The notes below the pieces were generated by a model, which had not been told where the DNA came from, made no database searches, and saw only the letters and a program-made list of their open reading frames with translations. DNA of 64,000 bases from Rhodospirillaceae bacterium. Its GTDB lineage: Bacteria; Pseudomonadota; Alphaproteobacteria; UBA6615. Location: positions 62,001 through 126,000 of the forward strand of contig JABIVD010000015.1 in assembly GCA_018667335.1 (NCBI GenBank), given 5' to 3'. The position numbers and the translations under genes were made by a program. Within the stretch, counting starts at the first letter, position 1, and the number at the start of each line of letters is the position of its first letter. This document shows positions 1-9,132 of this stretch, piece by piece.

Positions 1-1104
1 CCCGAAAAACCACCTGAAACTCAGGAGTTGATCCCGGTTTCCCTGCTGACGGGGTTTCTGGGCAGCGGTAAGACGACGGTCCTCAACCATGTGCTGCACG
101 ATCCGCGCATGGACAAGGCCGCGGTCATCGTCAACGAATTCGGCGAGGTCGGGCTCGATCATGAGCTGATGGTCGCGGGCGCCGAGGACATGGTGCTGCT
201 CAATAGTGGCTGCCTGTGCTGCACCGTGCGCGGCGACCTCGTGAACACGCTGCGCGACATGATGATGCTGCGCCTGCGCGAGGACGTGCCGTCCTTCGAC
301 CGGGTGCTGATCGAGACCACCGGCCTGGCCGACCCGGCGCCGATCCTGCACACGCTGATGTCTGATCAGTTGGTGACCAATTATTTCCGGCTCGACGGGG
401 TGATCACCACGGTCGATGCCGCGAACGGTGCCGACACGCTGGATAAGCAATTCGAATCCGTGAAACAGGTGGCGGTTGCCGACCGTCTTCTCGTGACCAA
501 GACCGATATTGCGGATGCCGCGACCCGGGACGCGCTGGAGGCGCGGCTCACCGCAGCCAACCCCGGCGCGCCGCGGATCACGGTGCTGGACGGGGACGTG
601 GACCCGGCGATGCTGTTCAACGCGGGTCTGTATGACCCGCAGACCAAGACCCCGGACGTGGAACGCTGGCTGCGCGACGAGGCCTATGCGGATGGACCGG
701 AAGACGGTCATGAGCACGGCCATGGCGCTGACCATTCACACGACGTGAACCGCCATGACGATCACATCAGCTCTTTCTGCGTGACCTACGACAAGCCGCT
801 GCGCCTGGACGCACTGGAGCAATGGTTCGACACCATCATGATGCTCAAGGGCCCGGACCTGCTGCGCATCAAGGGGATCGTCAATGTGGCGGAGATGGAC
901 CGGCCGGTGGTCATTCACGGGGTCCAGCATGTGTTCCACCCGCCCGCCGTGCTCGACGCCTGGCCGTCGGACGACCGGCGCACCCGGATCGTTTTCATCA
1001 CCCGGGACGTGGAGCGGAAGACGATCGAGGACACGCTGACCTGGTTCTCGGATGAAAAACTCCAGGACCATAAGAACCCCGGCGCCGGCCTGATCCGCGA
1101 GTAG
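1..1104 (+). CDS. CobW/COG0523-family GTPase (zinc/cobalt metallochaperone type), 5' end open
   Basis: G3E GTPase of the CobW/Yja/Zng family. The family hydrolyses GTP to deliver metal, usually zinc or cobalt, to client enzymes in the cytoplasm. Seen: P-loop GFLGSGKTT near the N-terminus, the family metal motif GCLCC about 60 residues in, a TKTD guanine-specificity motif (about residue 153), and a His/Asp-rich stretch (GHEHGHGADHSHD) before the C-terminal CobW_C domain. A TTG codon at 28 could start the protein, but the frame is open back to base 1 (PEKPPETQEL precedes IPVSLLTGF), so the true start is probably just outside the window. About 360 aa, normal for the family. The metal delivered cannot be told from sequence. 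Family assignment is firm; the client is unknown. Confidence 0.9.
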   Translation, partial: PEKPPETQELIPVSLLTGFLGSGKTTVLNHVLHDPRMDKAAVIVNEFGEVGLDHELMVAGAEDMVLLNSGCLCCTVRGDLVNTLRDMMMLRLREDVPSFDRVLIETTGLADPAPILHTLMSDQLVTNYFRLDGVITTVDAANGADTLDKQFESVKQVAVADRLLVTKTDIADAATRDALEARLTAANPGAPRITVLDGDVDPAMLFNAGLYDPQTKTPDVERWLRDEAYADGPEDGHEHGHGADHSHDVNRHDDHISSFCVTYDKPLRLDALEQWFDTIMMLKGPDLLRIKGIVNVAEMDRPVVIHGVQHVFHPPAVLDAWPSDDRRTRIVFITRDVERKTIEDTLTWFSDEKLQDHKNPGAGLIRE

Positions 1105-1197
1105 CTCGTTTTACCTACCTCGCAACCGCGCGTGATTTGCGCGATACTGGCAGCCTATTCGGTAAGCGTTATTCCCAGAAAAAAAAGTGAGAGTTTC

Positions 1198-1977
1198 ATG
1201 TCCGATACCGTTCTGGTCGAGCGCCGCGACGACATCGCCATTGTGTCCCTGCATCGCACGGAAAAGCGCAACGCGCTGCGCCAGGAAGACTGGATCTCCG
1301 TCGGCGATACGATCGGGGCGCTGGGCGAAGATGACGATGTGCGCTGCATCGTGCTGCGCGGCGCGGGCGAGGACGCCTTCTGCGCCGGCGCGGACATCAC
1401 CAATTTCGAGGCCGAGCGCTCCGACCGCCGCAAGGTGAAGGCCTATGAGGCCGCCACCGACCATGCATTTCTTGGGGTGCGCAACTCGCGCCATCCGGTG
1501 ATCGCGATGATCCACGGGTTTTGCATCGGCGGCGGCTTCGAGCTGGCGCTTGCGGCCGATCTGCGCATCTCGGGTGAGTCCGGGCGCTTCGGCGTCCCGG
1601 CGAAGAACATCGGCCTCTTCCTCGGCTATCAGCTGGTCCAGTACCTGGTCGATGCCGGGGGACGGGCGGTCGCCGCCGAGATCCTGCTTGAGGGCCGCGC
1701 GATCACGGCCGAAGAAGCGCTGGCGAAGAACCTTCTGACCCGGGTCGTGCCCGACGCCGAACTTGAGGACGACGTGATGCAGGCCGCGCGCCGGATCGCA
1801 GACGGGGCGCCCCTGTCGCACCGCTATCACCGGGCGGCCCTGGAGCGGCTGGCAGACCCGCGCCCGATGAGCCGGGCTGAGCTCGAGGCCCAGTTCGATT
1901 ATGCGGACAGCGAGGACTACATGGCCGGCTACAACGCGTTCAAGAACCGCGAAAAACCAAAGTTCCGCGGCCGTTAG
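1198..1977 (+). CDS. Enoyl-CoA hydratase/isomerase (crotonase) family protein
   Basis: Crotonase-fold enzyme of about 259 aa, acting on an acyl-CoA thioester in the cytoplasm. Seen: an N-terminal RTEKRNALR strand, the oxyanion-hole region GAGEDAFCAGADI, and the second conserved segment IHGFCIGGGFELALAADLRI, followed by the usual helical C-terminus. The frame is open to 1132, but I chose ATG 1198 because MSDTVLVERRDDI is a typical crotonase N-terminus and the upstream residues look like untranslated leader. The MFS gene starts immediately after the stop codon, so the two are probably cotranscribed. The residue that would distinguish hydratase from isomerase or decarboxylase activity is not clear, so the substrate is unassigned. 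Confidence 0.9.
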   Translation: MSDTVLVERRDDIAIVSLHRTEKRNALRQEDWISVGDTIGALGEDDDVRCIVLRGAGEDAFCAGADITNFEAERSDRRKVKAYEAATDHAFLGVRNSRHPVIAMIHGFCIGGGFELALAADLRISGESGRFGVPAKNIGLFLGYQLVQYLVDAGGRAVAAEILLEGRAITAEEALAKNLLTRVVPDAELEDDVMQAARRIADGAPLSHRYHRAALERLADPRPMSRAELEAQFDYADSEDYMAGYNAFKNREKPKFRGR

Positions 1978-3249
1978 ATGGCCGCACTCGCAGAACAACC
2001 ATCCGAAAACAACCCGACGGAACGCCCCCCGACGGCACGGCTGTTCGCGCTGATCTTCCTGCCGTTCGCGCTCGGCTATTTCTTCTCCTATCTCTACCGC
2101 ACCGTGAACGCGGTGATCGGCCCCGACCTGGCGCTGGAGATGTCTCTGTCGCCGGGCCAGCTGGGCCTGCTGACCAGCGCCTATTTCATCGCCTTCGCGT
2201 CGGCCCAGATTCCCGTGGGCATCTATCTCGACAGCCACGGACCGCGCCGCGTTGTGACCGGCCTGTTGCTGGTCGCGGCGATCGGCGCGTTCCTGTTCTC
2301 GATCGGCGAGGGGCTGTGGAGCCTCCTGATCGGCCGCGCGCTGATCGGGCTCGGCGTGGCGGCCTGTCTGATGGGCGCCTTCAAGGCCATGAGCGAGTGG
2401 TTCCCTGGCGACAAGCTGCCTCTGATGAACGGGCTCGTTGTCGCCTTCGGCGGGCTGGGCGCGATGGTCGCAACCGCACCGACGGAGGCGTTGGTGTCGG
2501 CGGTCGGTTGGCGCTATGGCTTCGTCGCTCTGGCGCTGGCCACCTTTGCGGTCGCCGTGACGATCTGGTTCGTCGCCCCCGAGCGCACCCGCGCGGGCTC
2601 GTCAGAGCCCATGGCGGCGCGCATTCGCGGCATGTTTTCGGTCTATCGCAGCGGCGTATTCTGGCGGATTGCCCCTCTTGCGGCCCTGTCCCAGGGTGGC
2701 TTCCTCGCCATCCAGACCCTGTGGGCCGGACCCTGGCTGCGGGATATCGCGGGGCTGGATTCCCGGACCGTCAGCTTCACCCTGCTGGCCGGGGCGGGCG
2801 GCTTCGTCATCGGCAATCTGGTGATCGGGTTCGTGGCCGGGCGACTGGCGCGAAGGAACATCCCGCCGCTGGTGACGGCGGCAGTGGGCATGGGGTTGTT
2901 CATCCTGGTGCAGTTTCTGGTGCTGTTGGAGTGGACGTCTGCGCCGGGCCTGCTCTGGTTCGTGTTCGGCGCCACGGGAACGGCGGGTGTCGTGGTCTTC
3001 TCGGTCCTCGCGCGCGTGTTTCCGCCGGAGCTGGCCGGGCGGGCCAGCACGGCGCAGAATCTGCTGATCTTCGCGGCGGCCTTCGCGCTGCAATGGGGCA
3101 TGGGTGAGGTCATCAACATCTGGCCCGTCGCCGCCGACGGCGCATATTCGGTCATGGGCTATCGCGCCGCATTCGGGATTGCGTTGGCGTTGCAGGTCGC
3201 GGCCTTCGCCTGGATGCTCGTCTATCGCCCGCGCGCGGTTGCGCGATAG
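1978..3249 (+). CDS. MFS transporter
   Basis: Major facilitator superfamily carrier of 423 aa with about 12 hydrophobic segments in the inner membrane. The first membrane segments resemble the CynX/NarK-like MFS proteins: LGYFFSYLYRTVNAVIGPDL, then the loop signature GIYLDSHGPRRV, a form of the MFS motif A, between segments 2 and 3. Its ATG abuts the enoyl-CoA hydratase stop (TAG ATG) with no gap, which implies translational coupling and suggests a carboxylate or acyl substrate. This is inference only. Nothing in the sequence fixes substrate or direction. Confidence 0.88.
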   Translation: MAALAEQPSENNPTERPPTARLFALIFLPFALGYFFSYLYRTVNAVIGPDLALEMSLSPGQLGLLTSAYFIAFASAQIPVGIYLDSHGPRRVVTGLLLVAAIGAFLFSIGEGLWSLLIGRALIGLGVAACLMGAFKAMSEWFPGDKLPLMNGLVVAFGGLGAMVATAPTEALVSAVGWRYGFVALALATFAVAVTIWFVAPERTRAGSSEPMAARIRGMFSVYRSGVFWRIAPLAALSQGGFLAIQTLWAGPWLRDIAGLDSRTVSFTLLAGAGGFVIGNLVIGFVAGRLARRNIPPLVTAAVGMGLFILVQFLVLLEWTSAPGLLWFVFGATGTAGVVVFSVLARVFPPELAGRASTAQNLLIFAAAFALQWGMGEVINIWPVAADGAYSVMGYRAAFGIALALQVAAFAWMLVYRPRAVAR

Positions 3250-3336
3250 GGCACGCGCAATAGCGCAAGAAGCGGGTGGCGCGATGCGCCGTGACCGAAC
3301 AAGCTGAGCCCCAATTCGGACTCCGGGGATGTTCGT

Positions 3337-4047
3337 ATGGCTGGACTGAAAGCACGTCTACTCGCACTCGATGCGGGCGCAATGAAGGCTGCGCTCGACG
3401 CGCAGGGATATGCCTGTGTCCCGGCGCTCCTGGGTGCGAAGGATTGCGCCGCTCTGACCAATTGCTATGACGGGGAAACCGGATTTCGCAACCATGTGAT
3501 CATGTCCCGTCACGGGTTCGGCGAGGGCGAGTACAAGTATTTCGACGATCCGCTGCCAGCGCTGGTGCAGACCCTGCGCGATGGCCTCTACGCACCGTTG
3601 GCCGAGATCGCCAATCGCTGGAACGAAGCGCTGGGCGTGGATGAACGCTTCTCGCCTGTTCATGGCGACTATCTGGATCATTGCCACGCTGCAGGACAGA
3701 GCCGACCGACGCCACTCCTGCTGCGCTATGGGCCCGGAGACCACAACCGGCTGCACCAGGATCTCTACGGCGCGGAGGTCTTTCCGCTGCAGGCGACGAT
3801 TTTGCTGTCCGATCCAGAGTGTGATTTCACGGGCGGTGAATTCGTCCTGACCGAGCAGCGCCCGCGCCAGCAATCTCGGGTCGAGGTGGTGCCTCTGAAG
3901 CGCGGTGATACGGTGATCTTTCCGGTGCGTCATCGGCCCGTGCAGGGCGCGCGCGGGTTCTATCGGGCGAACATGCGCCACGGGGTGAGCCGGCTGCATG
4001 CCGGTTCACGCACCACGCTGGGCGTCATCTTTCACGATGCGGCGTGA
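3337..4047 (+). CDS. 2OG-Fe(II) oxygenase family protein
   Basis: Predicted Fe(II)/2-oxoglutarate-dependent dioxygenase of 236 aa. Seen: an HxD iron ligand pair in RLHQDLYG (about residue 146), a distal His in MRHGVSRL (about 219), and a following Arg in SRTTLGVIFHDA that would bind 2-oxoglutarate. The order and spacing fit the jelly-roll core of prolyl-hydroxylase-like enzymes. The start ATG 3337 follows a short gap after the MFS gene. The gene converges with the sterol-desaturase family gene on the other strand. Substrate is unknown; related family members act on proteins or small molecules. Confidence 0.8.
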   Translation: MAGLKARLLALDAGAMKAALDAQGYACVPALLGAKDCAALTNCYDGETGFRNHVIMSRHGFGEGEYKYFDDPLPALVQTLRDGLYAPLAEIANRWNEALGVDERFSPVHGDYLDHCHAAGQSRPTPLLLRYGPGDHNRLHQDLYGAEVFPLQATILLSDPECDFTGGEFVLTEQRPRQQSRVEVVPLKRGDTVIFPVRHRPVQGARGFYRANMRHGVSRLHAGSRTTLGVIFHDAA

Positions 4048-4059
4048 CGCGGGGCGGGT

Positions 4060-5004
4060 CTAGTTGTCGTCGCCGCCCGATATGACCGGCAAGGCGGCTT
4101 GATCACGCCGGAAGGGCTGTGCGACCTGGCCCACGAAGCTCTCCGGCATCGGACCGTCGATCCCGATGTCCGCTGGCGGGCGCCGGTTCGGGCAGTAGAA
4201 CGTCTTCAGAAGGATATCGTACAGCATCAGGTTCTCACCGTAGTTGCTGTTGCCCTCAGCAGGATTGCGAGAGTGATGCCAGCGATGGACGGCCGGGGTG
4301 TTGAACACATAGTTCAGCGGCCCGAACCGCATCTCGATATTGCAGTGGGTCAGCATGCCGATGAAGGCAGTGGTCGAGTTCACCCAGACGAAGACTTCCG
4401 ATGGTGCGCCGGCGAGGAACAGAAGCGGCTGGCTGAGCAGGATGCTCGCCACCGTATCGACGACGTGGAACCGGCCGGTGTTAAAAAACCAGAGGCGCGG
4501 CGCGCTGTGATGTACGGCATGGAAGCGCCACAGCAGCGACCATTCATGGGCCACCCGGTGGGCGATATACATGCCGGCTTCGGCGATCACCATGCCGAGG
4601 ATGATCTGGAATGCCAGCGGCCACTCGCTGGGCCAGTATCCGCCGCCCTTGCTCGCCACCGCCTCGGCCACGCCGATCGTCACGCCAACCACGACCAGCA
4701 CCTGGGCGAAGCCCTTGCTCACGAGGGTGTGGGCGAGATCCGGGCCCATCTGACCGTCATTCGTGAGCCAGTGGCGTTCATGGGGCAGCAGGCGCTCCAG
4801 CGTGAACAGAGTCAGCGCGAGGGCGATGTAGATGATGTTGAAATAGATCGCGGAATGGTCGGCAGCGAAACCCAGCCATGTGCCATAGAGGCAGGCCGCC
4901 AAAATTCCCGGCCAGAGCAGGAATGTCAGCGCGTAGCCGATGATTCCCCGCTGTTCGCCGTCGCCCGTGATGGCGTCGGCACCCCCTTCGAAAACGATAC
5001 TCAA
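4060..5004 (-). CDS. Sterol desaturase / fatty acid hydroxylase superfamily membrane protein
   Basis: Integral-membrane di-iron oxygenase of about 314 aa. Seen: the histidine boxes HRVAHE, HAVHH and HRWHH in the standard order, with hydrophobic segments before and between them. The family hydroxylates or desaturates lipids such as sterols, carotenoids or fatty acids. The frame is open to a TTG at 5019, but a clear GGAGG lies six bases before the TTG at 5004, so translation probably begins at 5004 with MSIVFEGG. It stands alone, convergent with the 2OG oxygenase. Substrate cannot be read from the sequence. Confidence 0.88.
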   Translation of the reverse strand: MSIVFEGGADAITGDGEQRGIIGYALTFLLWPGILAACLYGTWLGFAADHSAIYFNIIYIALALTLFTLERLLPHERHWLTNDGQMGPDLAHTLVSKGFAQVLVVVGVTIGVAEAVASKGGGYWPSEWPLAFQIILGMVIAEAGMYIAHRVAHEWSLLWRFHAVHHSAPRLWFFNTGRFHVVDTVASILLSQPLLFLAGAPSEVFVWVNSTTAFIGMLTHCNIEMRFGPLNYVFNTPAVHRWHHSRNPAEGNSNYGENLMLYDILLKTFYCPNRRPPADIGIDGPMPESFVGQVAQPFRRDQAALPVISGGDDN

Positions 5005-5128
5005 CTGGAACCTCCGCAAAGATTGCGGGCATCTGTAGCACCCTCAATTCCGGTGCCTCCCCACCGGTTCTTTATGTCACAAAACCGTGACAGTTTGGCA
5101 ACCGATGCCTCGATGTTTGGTGCAGTGA

Positions 5129-6112
5129 TTAGTCAGCGGGCCGGACGATCACCGTGCCCATCTTGGCGCCGGATTCGACGTATTCATGTGCCTCCGCGCA
5201 TTGCATCAGCGGAAAGGTCCCCGCGACAGTGTGCAGCCCGTTCCCGTCTGCCAGCCATGTCACGATGTCGGTGCGTGCGGCATCGATAGCCGCGCGTGGC
5301 ACGCTGTGCAGGACCATGAACCGCAGACGCGCGTTCCTGAGCGCCATGCGCAGCATCAAATTTTCGGGGTCGCCGGTGGAGGCGTAGACCGAGACAGTGC
5401 CGCCCGATTTGAGAGCTTTGGCCGTCAGGCCGAGATTGGCCGCGAGGTCGACTTCGACGATCCGGTCCACACCTTCGCCACCCGTCAGGTCGAAAATCTG
5501 CTGGGCCGGGTCGTCGTCCCGGTAGTTGACGGTGTGATGGGCGCCGCCGGCGACCGCATGGGCGGCCTTCGCGTCCGAGCTGACCGTCGCGATGACCGTC
5601 GCGCCGCCCCAGCGTGCCCACTGGATCGCGTAGTGGCCGACCGCGCCGGCGCCGCCGGTTACGAGGACGGTCTTGCCCGTGACCGGGCCGTCGGAGAACA
5701 CATTGTGGTGGCCGGTCATGCAGGGAATGCCCAGGCATGCGCCCTCGTCGAAGCCGAGCGTATCGGGCAGGGGGGCGACCAACCAGGCATCGAGCGTGAT
5801 GTATTCCGCTGCGGTGCCGAACGCGCGGCCCTGACGCTGGCCGTTGAACAACCAGACCCGTTGTCCCACTTCGATATCGGAAACCTCATCGCCGGCCGCA
5901 TCGATGATCCCCGCACCGTCGCTGTTGGGGATGATGCGGGGGTAATCCATGCCGTAGGTGCCGAGCCCCCGGCGCTTCACGTCGGCCGGGTTCACGCCCG
6001 AGGCGTGGAGCTTTACCCGGACTTCACCCGGCCCGGGCTCCGGAGAGTCCATTTCGCCCTGCTGCAGGACCTCGCGGGCGGGGCCGAGCCCCTCATACCA
6101 AATGGCTTTCAT
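5129..6112 (-). CDS. MDR-family NADPH:quinone reductase / zinc-type alcohol dehydrogenase homologue
   Basis: Medium-chain dehydrogenase/reductase of 327 aa. Seen: the GroES-like N-terminal domain (PGPGEVRVKLHASGVNPADV), the nucleotide-binding GGAGAVGHYAIQWAR (about residue 152) and a long C-terminal closure. No structural-zinc cysteine cluster is present, which places it with the quinone oxidoreductase (zeta-crystallin) branch rather than zinc alcohol dehydrogenases. The start ATG gives MKAIWYEG, typical for the family. Likely reduces quinones or enals with NADPH in the cytoplasm. A second, distinct MDR protein is encoded at 44755. Confidence 0.88.
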   Translation of the reverse strand: MKAIWYEGLGPAREVLQQGEMDSPEPGPGEVRVKLHASGVNPADVKRRGLGTYGMDYPRIIPNSDGAGIIDAAGDEVSDIEVGQRVWLFNGQRQGRAFGTAAEYITLDAWLVAPLPDTLGFDEGACLGIPCMTGHHNVFSDGPVTGKTVLVTGGAGAVGHYAIQWARWGGATVIATVSSDAKAAHAVAGGAHHTVNYRDDDPAQQIFDLTGGEGVDRIVEVDLAANLGLTAKALKSGGTVSVYASTGDPENLMLRMALRNARLRFMVLHSVPRAAIDAARTDIVTWLADGNGLHTVAGTFPLMQCAEAHEYVESGAKMGTVIVRPAD

Positions 6113-6233
6113 GGCGTTCCTGTCGGCTTGTTTCGTTGCGGGTCAGTGTGCACCAGGATGGCCTGTCTGCACTAGCGGATGAGGTCTCGTCCCCATCGCG
6201 CTAAACTGCCGGACCCGGAACTCAATCACCGCG

Positions 6234-6647
6234 ATGCCCATGCCCGATTTTGAACTCCATCCCCAGCTCGCCGCCGACACGGTTTCGGTTGCCACTTGGC
6301 CCCTGTGCGAGGTGCTGCTGCTCACCGACGCCAACTATCCCTGGCTGGTGCTGGTGCCCGTGCGGCCCGGTTTGCGGGATTTCCACGAGCTCTCACCCGA
6401 CGACATGGTGACGGCGGGGCAGGAGATCAGCCGGGCGAGTGAGGCGCTGGTGGAGTTGTTCGCGCCTGACAAGATCAACGTCGCGGCGCTCGGCAACATG
6501 GTGCCCCAGTTACACATCCACGTCGTGGCGCGCTTCACCGACGATGCGGCCTGGCCGAACCCAATCTGGGGTGTGGCGCCGCCATTGGCTTATGCCCCTG
6601 ACGCGTTGGATGCGCGGCTCGCGGATTTGCGTCGGGTATTCGGGTGA
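6234..6647 (+). CDS. HIT domain protein
   Basis: Histidine-triad family protein of 137 aa, a nucleotide-phosphate hydrolase or transferase fold. The core PQLHIHVVAR (about residue 88) aligns with the HxHxHxx motif, but the first His is replaced by Gln, as in a known sub-branch of bacterial HIT proteins. The two remaining histidines, including the likely nucleophile, are kept. A second ATG at 6240 is equally possible as the start. It ends four bases before the helicase start, so the genes are probably cotranscribed. The substrate is unknown. Confidence 0.85.
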   Translation: MPMPDFELHPQLAADTVSVATWPLCEVLLLTDANYPWLVLVPVRPGLRDFHELSPDDMVTAGQEISRASEALVELFAPDKINVAALGNMVPQLHIHVVARFTDDAAWPNPIWGVAPPLAYAPDALDARLADLRRVFG

Positions 6648-6650
6648 TGC

Positions 6651-9107
6651 GTGCCTAACGACCTTCCGGCAGCGCTGTCGGACTGGTTCGCCGCGCGCAA
6701 CTGGGCGCCACACCCCCATCAGTTCGAGATGCTGGACGCCGCGGCTGAGGGCCGCTCGGCGCTTCTGATCGCGCCTACGGGGGGCGGCAAGACACTCGCG
6801 GGGTTTCTGCCCAGCCTGGCAGAACTGATCGAAGCCGATCCGGCTCCGGAAGGCCTGCACACGCTTTATATCTCGCCGCTGAAGGCGTTGGCGGTGGACA
6901 TTCACCGCAACCTCGAGATTCACATCGCGGATATGAAACTACCGATCCGCGCCGAGACCCGCACCGGCGATACACCGCAATCGAAGCGGCAGCGCCAGCG
7001 GCGCACGCCGCCTCAGATGTTGATGACCACGCCGGAGAGCCTGGCGCTGCTGCTGTCCTATGAGGACGCGCCGGAGATCTTCGGGCAGCTGCGCTGCGTG
7101 ATCGTGGATGAGTTGCATGCGCTCGAGGACAACAAGCGTGGTGATCTGTTGTCGCTCGGCCTGTCTCGCCTGACCGGCCTCGCACCCGATGCGCGCCGCG
7201 TGGGCCTGAGCGCCACGGTGGCCGAGCCGGACCGGCTGCGGCGCTGGCTTTCCCCCACGCGCGACGCTGGCGACGTGTCGTTGGTCTTGGGCGAAAGCGG
7301 GGCAGAGCCGCGCATCGACGTGCTGGAGACCGCCGTCGAGATGCCCTGGTCGGGCCATATGGGCACCCACGCCATCCCCGAGGTGTATGAGCTGTTGCGT
7401 GACGGGGGCACCACAATCGTGTTCGTGAACACCCGCGCCCAGGCCGAAATCATCTTCCAGGAACTCTGGCGGTTGAACGAGGACGGGCTGCGGATCGCGC
7501 TGCATCACGGCAGCCTCGCACCGGAGCAGCGCCGCAAAGTGGAAGCTGCGATGGCGCGCGGGGATCTCGACGCGGTCGTGGCGACGTCTTCGCTCGATCT
7601 GGGGGTGGACTGGGCCGCTGTCGATCTGGTGATCCAGGTGGGTGCGCCGAAAGGCTCCACGCGGCTCCTCCAGCGGGTCGGGCGTTCGAACCACCGGCTG
7701 GACAGCCCGAGCCGCGCCGTTCTTGTGCCGGCCAATCGTTTTGAGGTGCTCGAATGCCGCGCGGCGATCGACGCGGTGCGCGCCCACACGCTGGATGGCA
7801 TTCCCGCCCGCCCGGGCGGGCTCGATGTGCTGGGCCAGCACATTCTGGGCACGGCCCGTGCCGGACCGGTCGATCGCGAAGCGTTGTTCGAGGAAGTGCG
7901 GACGGCGGGCCCGTATATCGAGCTGTCTCGCGAGGATTTCGACGATGTGTTCAATTTCGTCGCCACCGGTGGCTACGCGCTGGGCGGATACGAGAAATTT
8001 CAGCGCTTGTTCCGGACCTCGAACGGAACATACGAGATCACCAGCCCGGCGGCGGTGCGCGACTACCGGATGAATGTGGGCACGATCGTCGAGGCGCCGA
8101 CACTCAAGGTGCGGATGGGCCGTGGGCGGGTGCTGGGCGAGGTCGAGGAGAATTTCGTCAACTACATGACCGCCGGCGACACCTTCGTGTTTGCCGGACG
8201 GTTGCTCGAATTCGTTGAGGTGCGCGAGACCAGCGTGATCACGCGCCCGGGCAAGGGCGATGCTCCAGCAGTGCCCGCCTATGTGGGCGGCCGGTTTCCG
8301 CTGTCGACCCATCTTGCCGACCGGGTGAGAACCATCCTGTCGGACCCGAAGACCTGGGCCGATCTGCCCGCGCAGGTCTCGAACTGGCTCGACGTACAGC
8401 GCTGGCGTTCGGTTCTGCCGTCACGCGACGGGCTGTTGATCGAGACGTTTCCCCGCGCAAACAAGCATTACCTCGTCGCCTACAGCTTCGAGGGACGCAA
8501 TGCCCACCAGACCCTGGGCATGCTTTTGACGCGGCGCATGGAGCGGGCCGGGCTGGGTCCGCTGGGCTTCGTCGCGACGGATTATGTGATCGGCGTGTGG
8601 AGCACAAAATCCTGCGAGGCTGCCGACCTCGATGCGCTGTTCGACGAGGACATGCTGGGCGACGATCTCGAAGCGTGGATGGCGGAATCCTCGATGCTCA
8701 AGCGCACCTTTCGGAACATCGCGGTGATCGCTGGGCTGATCCAGCGGCGTCACCCGGGGGAAGAAAAATCCCGGCGCCAGGTCACGTTCAATTCGGACCT
8801 GATCTACGACGTCCTGCGTTCCCACGAGCCCAACCACATTCTGCTGCGCGCGACCCGTGCGGATGCGGGCGCAGGCCTGACCGATGTGCGCCGCCTGTCG
8901 GATATGCTGGCGCGCGTGCGCGGCCGCATCACCCACCGTCATCTCGACCGGGTCTCGCCGCTGGCCGTGCCCATCCTGCTGGAGATCGGCCGCGAGAGCG
9001 TCTATGGCGCCGCGATCGATGAGCTGCTCGGCGAGCAGGCCGAGGACCTTATCTCCGAGGCCATGGACAATGTGGGCACCAAGGAGCTGGGCTTCGACGC
9101 CGCCTAG
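6651..9107 (+). CDS. Ligase-associated DNA damage response DEXH box helicase
   Basis: Superfamily 2 Lhr-like helicase of 818 aa. Seen: Walker A APTGGGKT (about residues 41-48), DEXH box VDELH, motif III LSAT, motif VI QRVGRSNH, then the winged-helix and Lhr-type C-terminal domains. In many Proteobacteria this helicase is encoded with an ATP-dependent DNA ligase, a metallo-beta-lactamase-fold exonuclease and PdeM as a four-gene repair module. Here PdeM lies nearby at 9973, but the ligase and exonuclease are not in the window. The start is GTG 6651, because the ATG just before it (6647) runs into a stop after three codons. Expected cytoplasmic and DNA-bound. Confidence 0.92.
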   Translation: MPNDLPAALSDWFAARNWAPHPHQFEMLDAAAEGRSALLIAPTGGGKTLAGFLPSLAELIEADPAPEGLHTLYISPLKALAVDIHRNLEIHIADMKLPIRAETRTGDTPQSKRQRQRRTPPQMLMTTPESLALLLSYEDAPEIFGQLRCVIVDELHALEDNKRGDLLSLGLSRLTGLAPDARRVGLSATVAEPDRLRRWLSPTRDAGDVSLVLGESGAEPRIDVLETAVEMPWSGHMGTHAIPEVYELLRDGGTTIVFVNTRAQAEIIFQELWRLNEDGLRIALHHGSLAPEQRRKVEAAMARGDLDAVVATSSLDLGVDWAAVDLVIQVGAPKGSTRLLQRVGRSNHRLDSPSRAVLVPANRFEVLECRAAIDAVRAHTLDGIPARPGGLDVLGQHILGTARAGPVDREALFEEVRTAGPYIELSREDFDDVFNFVATGGYALGGYEKFQRLFRTSNGTYEITSPAAVRDYRMNVGTIVEAPTLKVRMGRGRVLGEVEENFVNYMTAGDTFVFAGRLLEFVEVRETSVITRPGKGDAPAVPAYVGGRFPLSTHLADRVRTILSDPKTWADLPAQVSNWLDVQRWRSVLPSRDGLLIETFPRANKHYLVAYSFEGRNAHQTLGMLLTRRMERAGLGPLGFVATDYVIGVWSTKSCEAADLDALFDEDMLGDDLEAWMAESSMLKRTFRNIAVIAGLIQRRHPGEEKSRRQVTFNSDLIYDVLRSHEPNHILLRATRADAGAGLTDVRRLSDMLARVRGRITHRHLDRVSPLAVPILLEIGRESVYGAAIDELLGEQAEDLISEAMDNVGTKELGFDAA

Positions 9108-9132
9108 GTGGCGGGAAGTGTTGGCGGCCAGA